From: Planctomycetota bacterium
Lineage (GTDB): Bacteria; Planctomycetota; Planctomycetia; Gemmatales; Gemmataceae
NCBI GenBank assembly: GCA_016177925.1
Contig: JACOUH010000278.1
Span: forward strand, 1-64,000
Reading direction: 5' to 3'
DNA: 64,000 bases
In this document: positions 57,325 through 64,000 of the stretch, piece by piece
How positions within the stretch are numbered: position 1 is the stretch's first letter
Layout of the letters: every line of letters starts with the position of its first letter
The notes under the pieces: generated by a model
What the model was told of the DNA's origin: nothing
Database searches by the model: none
Seen by the model: the letters and a program-made list of their open reading frames with translations, nothing else
Program-made: the position numbers and the translations under genes

Positions 57325-58728
57325 ATGCGGAGCCAGGGAACCACGCGGCGCGGCTGCGCGGACTTCGAGCAGACGCTGCGCCTGGACCGCCGCGGTTTCC
57401 TCCGGGCTGGCGCCCTGGGTGCCGCTGGCCTGACCCTGCCCCAGCTGCTCCATGCCGAGCAATTTGCAACGGACCACGGACAACGGACCAAAGTCAGCTC
57501 GGTCATCCTGCTGTGGATGCGCGGCGGGCCCAGTCACATCGACATGTGGGACCCCAAGCCGGACGCCCCCGCCGAGTATCGCGGCGAGTTCGGCGTCAAG
57601 TCGACCCGGGTGCCCGGCATTCTCCTGGGCGACCTGCTGCCGATGTGCGGTCGCATCATGGACAAGTGGTCGATCGTCCGCAGCCTTTACCACAACGATG
57701 CCGGCCACTCCTCCGGCGATCAGATCTGCTTCACCGGCTACCCCGCGGGCCCCAACCCCGACGAAAACGTCCACCCCAGTTGCGGTTCGATCGTGTCGAA
57801 GCAACTGGGCCACCTGAGCCCTCAGCTGCCGGCCTACGTGATGATCCCGCGGCACCTGCCCGGGGCCGGGCCGGCCTACCTCGGCGTCGCCCACAAGGCC
57901 TTCGAGACCAACGCCGACCCGGCCATCCCGGGGCCGTTCCGCGTCCCCAACTTCACCCTGCCGCAGGGCGTCACCTTCGATCAGGTCAGCGATCGTCGAT
58001 CTCTGCTGAAGCGCTTCGACGGGGCCCGCCGTGAGATGGACCGTTCGGGGCAGTCGGGGCACCCACGCGAGTGGGTCGCTTTGGACCGCTTCCAGCAGCG
58101 GGCCTGGGACATCCTGACCTCGAGGGCGGCGCGGGACGCTTTCGACCTCGACCGCGAGCCGAGGGCGGTGCGCGAGCGCTACGGGTTCATGCCGCCGTTC
58201 GACCCCAAGGCGGCCAACCGCTGCGGTGCTCCTGCCTGGAGCCAGCGCATCCTGCTGGCCCGCCGTCTCGTCGAGGCGGGCGTGCGGCTGGTCACCGTCG
58301 ACCTGCGCTGGTGGGATACACACGTCAAGGGCTTCGAGTCGCTGCGCCTGGGCTTTCTGCCGCGCTTCGACCGGGCGTACTCAGCACTGATCGAGGACCT
58401 CGACCAGCGCGGCCTGCTGGCGACGACGCTGGTGCTGGCCTGGGGCGAGTTCGGCCGCACGCCGCGCGTCAACAACGACGCCGGCCGCGACCACTATCCC
58501 AACGTCTTCAGCGCGGCGCTGGCGGGCGGGCCGGTCAAGGGCGGCCGTATCGTCGGCGAGTCGGACGCCAAGGGGGCGTTCCCCAAGAGCAATCCCAAGA
58601 CGCCGCAAGACGTACTCGCCCTGCTGTACCGTCACCTCGGTGTCGACACACGCGCGCAGTACGTCAATGAGGCCGGCCGCCCGATCAGCGTCCTGCCCAG
58701 CGGCGAACCAATCGACGAGCTGTGCTGA
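57325..58728 (+). CDS. DUF1501 protein with Tat signal
   Basis: A 467-residue protein. A twin-arginine signal is at residues 20-40 (DRRGFLRAGALGAAGL). The body matches the planctomycete DUF1501 family, distantly related to alkaline phosphatase/sulfatase folds: LLWMRGGPSHIDMWDPKPD, SLYHNDAGHSSG, VTVDLRWWDTHVKGF, LAWGEFGRTPRVNNDAGRDH, then PSGEPIDELC at the end. These proteins are exported and usually sit beside a DUF1549/DUF1553 cytochrome-like gene; here no such partner is adjacent. The substrate is unknown. Confidence 0.93.
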   Translation: MRSQGTTRRGCADFEQTLRLDRRGFLRAGALGAAGLTLPQLLHAEQFATDHGQRTKVSSVILLWMRGGPSHIDMWDPKPDAPAEYRGEFGVKSTRVPGILLGDLLPMCGRIMDKWSIVRSLYHNDAGHSSGDQICFTGYPAGPNPDENVHPSCGSIVSKQLGHLSPQLPAYVMIPRHLPGAGPAYLGVAHKAFETNADPAIPGPFRVPNFTLPQGVTFDQVSDRRSLLKRFDGARREMDRSGQSGHPREWVALDRFQQRAWDILTSRAARDAFDLDREPRAVRERYGFMPPFDPKAANRCGAPAWSQRILLARRLVEAGVRLVTVDLRWWDTHVKGFESLRLGFLPRFDRAYSALIEDLDQRGLLATTLVLAWGEFGRTPRVNNDAGRDHYPNVFSAALAGGPVKGGRIVGESDAKGAFPKSNPKTPQDVLALLYRHLGVDTRAQYVNEAGRPISVLPSGEPIDELC

Positions 58729-58729
58729 A

Positions 58730-58801
58730 TTAGTAGGGGTCAGGGGTCAGGGGTCAGGGAAGAAAAGTCTCCCCTGACCCCTGACCCCTGACCCCTACTA
58801 A
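58730..58801. repeat. Inverted repeat of GGGGTCA units, 30-base arms, touching a start codon
   Basis: Arms at 58730-58759 and 58772-58801 are TTAGTA followed by three to four GGGGTCA units, and the complement. The 12-base loop is AAGAAAAGTC-like. It fills the gap between the DUF1501 stop codon and the kinase gene; its last base is the A of an in-frame ATG at 58801. Confidence 0.9.
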
Positions 58802-58815
58802 TGAGGGTTTGTGTC

Positions 58816-60795
58816 ATGGCCGGCAAACCAGACCCGCCCACGTCCTTGACGCAGGAGGTCTTGCCGGCGCAGACGCAGGACACGAAGCCGCCCAGCACGC
58901 GCCTCGGCCCGGCCGGGCACGAGTCGGTCGCGGCCGCCTCCGCGCATCCCGAACCCACCCGCATCATCGACCTGCCGCCCGACGAGGAGTCCGTCACCGC
59001 CGACCAGCCCGCGCCCAAGCAGATCCTCGGCGACTTCCGATTGCTCGAGGTGCTCGGCTCTGGCTCGTTCGCCACAGTCTACCTGGCGCAGCAGATCTCC
59101 CTGGGCCGCCAGGTCGCCCTCAAGGTGGCCACCAACCAGGACAGCGAGGCGCGCACGCTGGCAAGCCTCGAGCACGAGCACATCGTCCACGTCTTCTCGG
59201 AAACCATCGACGAACAGCGCGGGTTGCGACTGCTGTGCATGAGCTTCGTGCCCGGCACCGACCTGGAACGCGTCATGCGCGCGCTGGGCCGGCGCGGCCC
59301 GACAGAGTGGAACGGGCCGGCGATCCTCGATGCCATCGACGCCCAGTGCCGTCACGAAGCCATGTTCGACCTGGCCGCCTTGCGCGACCGCGACCGGCTG
59401 GCGGACATGAGCTTCGACGAGGCGGTCTGCTGGCTGGGGGCAAGGCTGGCCGAAGCGCTGGCGCACGCCCATAGCCGTGGCGTGCTGCACCGCGACATCA
59501 AGCCGGCCAATATCCTCCTCAACCGCTACGGCCGACCGCTTTTATCTGATTTCAACCTCGCCCAGTGCGCCCACCGTGGCCTCGGCCGCGAGCACTTCGG
59601 CGGCACCATCCGCTACATGGCTCCGGAGCACCTCGACGCCTTTAGCCACACCGGCGAGAAGGAGGCCGTCGACGCGCGCTCGGACATCTACTCACTGGGC
59701 GTCGTGCTGTACGAGCTGCTGACGGGCCGCCCCTTCCTGACCGGCTTGCCGCCCGGGGGGCGCATGCAGCTGTTGCAAGAACTGGCGGCGTATCGGCGTG
59801 AGAAGGCACCGTCGCCGCGCGAGGCGCGGGAGGCGGTCCCCGAGGTCGTCGACCGCGTCATCCGCCGCTGTCTCGAGCCCGACCCGGCCCGCCGCTACCA
59901 GAAAGCGGAGGAGCTGGTGCGGGCCCTCGATGGGTGCCGCGAGCTGCTCCAGATGGAGCGCGACTTCCCGCCCTCCCTGCGCCTGACCGGTGCCAGCGAA
60001 CGGCGCCCCGGGCTGATGATCACTCTGCTGGCCCTGATCCCCCATCTGCTCGGAAGCATCGTCAATATCACTTACAACAAATTGTCCGTCGTGGAGAACC
60101 TTTCGCCCGCCCAGGAGCAGGCCTTCGGGCAGGTGCTCTTGGCCTACAACATCCTCGTCTATCCGCTCCTGGTCTGGGTCTGGTGCCGTGGCATCGTGCC
60201 GGTCCTGCAGCTGCGGCGGCGGCTGAGCGGGACGGGAACCGTGGACGCCGAGGAGGTGCGTCGCCTTCGGCGCAAGAGCCTGAAGCTGCCGGCGCTGCTG
60301 ATCATCTTGTCGTGTTTGGGCTGGCTGCCGGGCGGGCTGCTCTTCCCGTTGGGAATTAGCCTGCTGTCTGAGCCGGTCCGTGCTAAGGTGTTCGGACACT
60401 TCCTCATCTCGTTCACCGTCTCGGGGCTGATCGCGACGACGTACTCCTACTTCGGCACGCAGTTCTTCGTGCTGCGCATCCTGTACCCGCGGCTGTGGGT
60501 CGACCCGCAGGCGCCGCGGCAGCAGGCGCGCCGGGAGCTGGGCTCGATCGAGGGACGGCTGCGCGTCTTCCAGTTCGCGGCGGGACTGATTCCCCTGTCG
60601 GGCGCGATCTTGATGGTGAGTGTTGGCGAGGTGGAGCAGTTCACGCTCGGCTTTCGGCTGCTGGTGGTCGGGCTGATCGGGCTGGGCATGGCCGGCTTCG
60701 GCGCGGCGCTGCTGGCGAGCAGCCGCCTGAGCCGGACGCTGAGCGTCCTTGTCGGCGCCAGCTCCCGTCCCAATGCCGGCGAACGGCCGGCGTGA
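58816..60795 (+). CDS. Ser/Thr protein kinase with C-terminal membrane bundle
   Basis: A 659-residue protein. ATG 58816 is chosen because GAGGG lies eight bases upstream; ATG 58801 is in frame but overlaps the palindrome. The kinase domain spans about 75-370: glycine loop GSGSFATV, VALKVA lysine, HRDIKPANILL, then SDFNLAQ where DFG is usual, and YMAPEHLDAF. A stretch with no equivalent in the core fold (WNGPAILDAIDAQCRHEA) is inserted in the N-lobe/C-lobe junction. Residues 390-640 hold five or six membrane helices. The kinase domain is cytoplasmic and N-terminal. It may phosphorylate threonines read by nearby FHA proteins. Confidence 0.92.
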   Translation: MAGKPDPPTSLTQEVLPAQTQDTKPPSTRLGPAGHESVAAASAHPEPTRIIDLPPDEESVTADQPAPKQILGDFRLLEVLGSGSFATVYLAQQISLGRQVALKVATNQDSEARTLASLEHEHIVHVFSETIDEQRGLRLLCMSFVPGTDLERVMRALGRRGPTEWNGPAILDAIDAQCRHEAMFDLAALRDRDRLADMSFDEAVCWLGARLAEALAHAHSRGVLHRDIKPANILLNRYGRPLLSDFNLAQCAHRGLGREHFGGTIRYMAPEHLDAFSHTGEKEAVDARSDIYSLGVVLYELLTGRPFLTGLPPGGRMQLLQELAAYRREKAPSPREAREAVPEVVDRVIRRCLEPDPARRYQKAEELVRALDGCRELLQMERDFPPSLRLTGASERRPGLMITLLALIPHLLGSIVNITYNKLSVVENLSPAQEQAFGQVLLAYNILVYPLLVWVWCRGIVPVLQLRRRLSGTGTVDAEEVRRLRRKSLKLPALLIILSCLGWLPGGLLFPLGISLLSEPVRAKVFGHFLISFTVSGLIATTYSYFGTQFFVLRILYPRLWVDPQAPRQQARRELGSIEGRLRVFQFAAGLIPLSGAILMVSVGEVEQFTLGFRLLVVGLIGLGMAGFGAALLASSRLSRTLSVLVGASSRPNAGERPA

Positions 60796-60804
60796 GCCGG
60801 GGAA

Positions 60805-61550
60805 TCAATACGGAAAAGTTTCGTCCATCTTCTCCCCAGACGCTCGACCAGGGCGTCCATCAGTTGATGTCCCTTCTCGGCGGTTGCGGCGGAGGGGTCG
60901 CCCATGCCGGTGTTCGTCGTCGCCAGGTGCCACGGCCGCGTGATCGACACCCAGCCGCGGTTGACTGCCTCCAGGCGGCAGGGCTTCGCCTCTCCCGCGT
61001 CGGCCTGCTCGGGTTTCACCAGCGCGGGAAAGAACGCCAGTCCCAGGCTGGTCTCGACTTCGTCGGCGTGCTCGCCGGGCCGCTCGAAAATCTTCGCATA
61101 GAGGTCGGCCACCATGCGATACCAGTCGCACACGCACAGAAAGACCGCCGTGCGATGGTGCAGTTCGCGCATTAGCGGTTTCAGTTCGTTGCCGCCGTGG
61201 CCGTTGAGCAGAACCAGCTTGCGCAGTCCCTGCCGCTCCAGTGAGTCAACCAGATCGCCAAGCAGACGCAGCAGCGTAGTCGGCGTCACGCTACAGGCCA
61301 GCGCGCCGGGAATCTTGAAGTAATTCGTGTTAACCCCGTAAGGGATCGTCGGCAGGAGCAGTACCTTCGCTCCCTGGCGGTACGCCCACTCACAGGCGCG
61401 CTGGCCGAGGACGTCGACCTGGTAGTTATCGGTGCCGTAGGGCATGTGCAGGTTGTGCGGCTCGGTCGCTCCAAAGGGAAGAACGCCGACCTCCCAACGC
61501 TCAGAACGCAGGCCGGCATGGTTCTGCTCGGCGAGGATCCATTCGCGCAT
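60805..61550 (-). pseudogene. Creatininase-family amidohydrolase with a frame break near its 3' end
   Basis: ATG 61550 starts a creatininase-fold protein: LPFGATEPHNLHMPYGTDNY supplies the metal-binding Glu, His and Asp, NGHGGN the next ligand, and GEHADEVETSLG the last. About 230 residues are intact. After MDALVERLG the open frame shifts and runs on for over 100 residues antisense to the kinase gene. In the other frame the same DNA encodes EKMDETFPY and a stop at 60805, which matches the usual family ending. A one-base change in the GGGG run near 60835 would restore it. The enzyme may still be active or the change may be a sequencing error. Confidence 0.75.
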
Positions 61551-61564
61551 GCTGACCTCACACA

Positions 61565-61630
61565 GGCGAGCGGGGGGTGTGAACCCCCCGGTGGACGCAG
61601 TTACCGGGGGGTTCACACCCCCCGCTCGCC
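61565..61630. repeat. Palindrome of the GGCGAGCGGGGGG family, copy 2
   Basis: Perfect 28-base arms (61565-61592, 61603-61630), identical to those at 40980 and 63360, around the loop GGACGCAGTT. It lies between two minus-strand genes. Confidence 0.92.
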
Positions 61631-61632
61631 CT

Positions 61633-63219
61633 TTACTCAAGCCGCGAACTGGTGTTCCTCTCGGCGGGGTCCTTGCCATCGATCCACGGACCGGCGAGCT
61701 TCTGATATTCCGGCGGCACCAGCACGCTGCCGCTGGTGCCGCCCTTCCAGCCGATTACGTGGCTCGGCTTGCCGCGGTCCTTGCTGCGCTGCTCCCACTG
61801 CTGCGCCCAGCTGGCGTCGGCCTCAGCAGTTTTGCGATCGTCCTTATTCCAGAACAGCACCTTGCCCTGGCGGTAGCTCTGCACGCCCATCGCGACCGTC
61901 GTGAACGCGGCGGCGCCCAGCTCCGGCGGACTCAGCAGCTTGTCGCGGTTGCGGTCGGCGACGCATTGCAGGAAGTTCTCCCACAGGGCATACGTTGCCC
62001 CTTGCTCGACCGGCAGCTCCTTTTCCGGCTCGGGTTGGCGGTACTTCTCGTTGGCGAAGGTGTGGACCGGCTTGCCGGAGCCCTCCTTCGGCTTGGCCGG
62101 TCTGCCGCCGGGCTCCTGGCGGTAGACCTCGAAGCCCTTCATGAAATCGCCGCCGCCGGTGAAGCGGATCGTCGCCAGGCGGCCACGGATCATCTCGCCC
62201 AGCTGCGTGTCGTTACACATCGTTGCCGAGATGATGACCTGGCAGCCCTCTTCGTAGTCGGCGACCACGGTAGCCACGTCCGGCACGTCACGGCCATCAT
62301 ACTCGAGGAAGATGCCGCCGGCGCCGACCACGCGGCGCGGATAGCGCACGCCCATCGCCGAGATCAGGTGCGTCGTCTGATGCACAAACAGGTCGGTGAA
62401 CATGCCGCCGCCGAACGGCCAGTAACAGCGCCATTGTGCCCATACGGCGCGGTCGAACGGCTGCTTGTCCTGCGTCGGGCCGATCTTCTCGCCGCAGCAC
62501 TCGAACTTGCTGCCCAGCCACATCGGCCAGTCGATCGTTCGGGGCGTCATCTCCTTGGTCAGCGGGTAGTAGCGCCACTGCCCGACGAGGGAGTTGCGGT
62601 AGTAGCTCGTCTGCCCCTGCAGGACCTTGCCGAGTTTGCCGGCGATGATGTACTGGTACGCCTCGCGCCAGGTCGGATCGGCCATCGACTGCACGCCGAC
62701 ACACATGATCCGCTTGGCGTCGCCGATCGCCTCGACGACGGCCTGGGCCTCGGGAATGGTCCGGGTCATCGGCTTTTCGCAGTAGACGTCCTTGCCGGCC
62801 TTGGCGGCATCGAGGACCATCCGCGCGTGCCAGTGGTCCGGCGTGGCGATGCAGACGATGTCGACGTCTTTCAGATCGAGGATGCGGCGGTAGTCTTTGG
62901 TGACGTGGTCCTTGTCGTCCTCGCGGAGGCCGCAGCGTTTCGCCGAGGGATACAAGCCGCGGCCCTTGATGACACCCGGCTTCACCTGACCGTCCCAGAC
63001 GTCGCAGACGGCGACGGGAACGACGTTCTTGCCCTCTTTCTGCATTTGCAGGATCACGTCGAGATGCTGCTGACAGCGTCCGCCGACGCCGAGGAAGGCG
63101 ACGCGGACATTTTCGTTGGCGCCGTAGACGCGGCGGGCGCTGGCGGCGGTCAGGCCCAGCGCGGCGGCGCCCGCGGCGGTGCCCTTGAGGAAATCGCGGC
63201 GGTCCAGGCTATTCGACAT
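61633..63219 (-). CDS. Gfo/Idh/MocA-family oxidoreductase with Tat signal
   Basis: A 528-residue protein starting at ATG 63219 behind GGAGG. A twin-arginine signal (LDRRDFLKGTAAGAAALGL) precedes the Rossmann fold (VRVAFLGVGGRCQQHLDVIL). The EKP motif is in VYCEKPMTRTIPEAQ; HWHARMVLDAAKAG and GGGMFTDLFVHQTTHLI are typical of the long planctomycete exported subgroup. These act on sugars in the periplasm, with cofactor bound before export. The C-terminal extension of about 100 residues fits this subgroup. The substrate is unknown; the creatininase-like gene follows downstream. Confidence 0.93.
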   Translation of the reverse strand: MSNSLDRRDFLKGTAAGAAALGLTAASARRVYGANENVRVAFLGVGGRCQQHLDVILQMQKEGKNVVPVAVCDVWDGQVKPGVIKGRGLYPSAKRCGLREDDKDHVTKDYRRILDLKDVDIVCIATPDHWHARMVLDAAKAGKDVYCEKPMTRTIPEAQAVVEAIGDAKRIMCVGVQSMADPTWREAYQYIIAGKLGKVLQGQTSYYRNSLVGQWRYYPLTKEMTPRTIDWPMWLGSKFECCGEKIGPTQDKQPFDRAVWAQWRCYWPFGGGMFTDLFVHQTTHLISAMGVRYPRRVVGAGGIFLEYDGRDVPDVATVVADYEEGCQVIISATMCNDTQLGEMIRGRLATIRFTGGGDFMKGFEVYRQEPGGRPAKPKEGSGKPVHTFANEKYRQPEPEKELPVEQGATYALWENFLQCVADRNRDKLLSPPELGAAAFTTVAMGVQSYRQGKVLFWNKDDRKTAEADASWAQQWEQRSKDRGKPSHVIGWKGGTSGSVLVPPEYQKLAGPWIDGKDPAERNTSSRLE

Positions 63220-63634
63220 CAGATGCTTCCTCCCACGATGACGGTGCGGTACTCGGGCGGCTGGAAGGGCTAACGTACCATTTTAGAGATCCGGCCGCCA
63301 CAGGCCGGCCGAAAAACTGCACGTGCGGCCTCGCCTGCGCGGCAGCCCCTCCTGTTTTTGGCGAGCGGGGGGTGTGAACCCCCCGGTACTTCGACTCACC
63401 GGGGGGTTCACACCCCCCGCTCGCCAAAAAAAGTTAGTTGCTTTTTCCGGCGGATCGAGTACAACCCCTTTCACTCCTCTTGGGCTCCGGACCGGGCGGA
63501 ATCTTCAGGCATGACGCGAACGAGGGCGACGAACAAGAGAATCCGCGCCGATACCGCCCTTTCCGGTTGACGAAGGGGGGGTAGGGGAGTATTCTAACCG
63601 TTGGACTGTTGTTGCTCTGTCCCGAGTATCTGTC
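63220..63634. other. Divergent spacer with one palindrome
   Basis: No gene is seen in this 415-base stretch. It holds the palindrome at 63360-63425. Short open frames here are translations of the repeat (GGVNPPV-type peptides) and are not genes. The promoter of the FHA gene should lie between 63426 and 63634. Confidence 0.5.
63360..63425. repeat. Palindrome of the GGCGAGCGGGGGG family, copy 3
   Basis: Perfect 28-base arms (63360-63387, 63398-63425), identical to those at 40980 and 61565, around the loop ACTTCGACTC. Flanked by runs of T and A (GTTTTTG on the left, AAAAAA on the right). Confidence 0.92.
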
Positions 63635-64000
63635 ATGGCTGACCCGCGTCTGAACAGCGTTCATCTCGAGTTCCCGCGCCGCGAGCAGTTTCGCCAGGCC
63701 CGGGATGTGTTGCTCAATGCGCGCGGCTGGCAGACCGTGCTCGCCGAGCAAAAAGACATCGAGGCCGAGGCCGACCGCCCCAACACGATCGTCCAGAACG
63801 AGCGCGGCCAGGCGCCGGCCGGCGTCCGCTTCTGGCTGATGGACGAGAGCTATATTTACCCTCTCAAAATTGGTCTGAACACAGTCGGCCGTTCGCCCGA
63901 CAACGACGTCATCGTCCAGGATGGTTTCGTGTCGCGCCGCCACTGTGCCATCCTCGTCCACGCCAGCAAGGGCGCCGAGTTGTACGACACCGCTTCCAAG
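63635..64000 (+). CDS. FHA-domain protein (3' end outside window)
   Basis: The open frame starts at ATG 63635 and is still open at the window end (122 residues seen). After a helical N-terminus (FPRREQFRQARDVLLNARGW) comes a region FWLMDESYIYPLKIGLNTVG, then RSPDNDVIVQDGFVSRRHCA, which supplies the GRS and SRRH signature of a forkhead-associated domain. The next residues (ELYDTASK) lead into the usual NGT motif. It probably recognises phosphothreonine. It is the second FHA protein within 8 kb, near a Ser/Thr kinase. Confidence 0.8.
   Translation, partial: MADPRLNSVHLEFPRREQFRQARDVLLNARGWQTVLAEQKDIEAEADRPNTIVQNERGQAPAGVRFWLMDESYIYPLKIGLNTVGRSPDNDVIVQDGFVSRRHCAILVHASKGAELYDTASK

Noticed and set aside
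58801-58815. Earlier ATG for the kinase
   Set aside because: It is in frame but its A is the last base of the palindrome and there is no ribosome site; ATG 58816 has GAGGG at good spacing. Not excluded.
60447-60804. C-terminal extension of the creatininase-like protein
   Set aside because: It is the result of the frame break and runs antisense to the kinase coding region with arginine/serine-rich shadow composition.
63283-63570. Short frames encoding GGVNPPV and GGFTPPAR peptides
   Set aside because: They are translations of the GGCGAGCGGGGGG palindrome and recur wherever it occurs.

Overview
The window is high-GC bacterial chromosome that I place in the Planctomycetes, most likely the Gemmata group (Gemmataceae). 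The evidence is the gene-family mix: WD40 proteins with a shared helical tail, a TIGR02996 repeat-companion/LRR protein, DUF1501, DUF1080 and Tat-exported Gfo/Idh/MocA proteins, a membrane-anchored Ser/Thr kinase, FHA proteins, an atypical ECF-like sigma factor, and many long intergenic palindromes.

Layout. 1-7 kb: end of a WD40 protein, a YbaK-like/receiver fusion, a receiver-histidine kinase hybrid, an LpxL/HtrB-type acyltransferase and a Gfo/Idh/MocA oxidoreductase. 7.1-9.95 kb: a minus-strand island of four genes separated by three attC-like imperfect palindromes, read here as a small integron gene-cassette array without an integrase in view; its genes include an HNH-HTH protein and a HARE-HTH (HrgA-like) protein. 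10-20.7 kb: housekeeping genes pgsA, rimO, lipA, metG and rnz, interspersed with a lipoyl-like protein lacking the modified lysine, an Rpn/PD-(D/E)XK nuclease, an SDR epimerase, a second WD40 protein and a PilZ protein.

20.7-36.1 kb: the most unusual block. It holds a 1,701-residue RHS/YD-repeat membrane protein, a broken DUF58 gene, a transglutaminase membrane protein, a MoxR ATPase, a TPR protein, a parallel beta-helix protein and an ECF-like sigma factor. The RHS, DUF58 and MoxR genes are each preceded by the same two-part motif GTCACACTTGT-N9-CCGTA, spaced identically, which looks like an alternative-sigma promoter and suggests one surface or envelope regulon.

36-44.6 kb: an LRR protein, then a MacB-type exporter on the minus strand (membrane fusion protein, ATPase and two FtsX permeases, the last one broken), a DsbB-like protein, and a divergent TolC-family protein that could complete the exporter. 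44.6-64 kb: a Tat-signal thiamine-diphosphate enzyme, a TerB-like protein, a DUF1080 protein, a TPR protein, guaA, dapF, a DUF2752 protein, a lipoprotein, a CDGSH protein, an FHA coiled-coil protein, DUF1501, a kinase, a creatininase-family gene with a 3' frameshift, a Tat Gfo/Idh/MocA protein and the start of another FHA protein.

The intergenic spaces carry at least ten families of long inverted repeats. Many are built as two facing mini-hairpins. Several families recur in this window, one is nested three deep, and some contribute stop codons, a C-terminus or sequence next to a start codon. No rRNA, tRNA, CRISPR array, transposase or integrase was seen.
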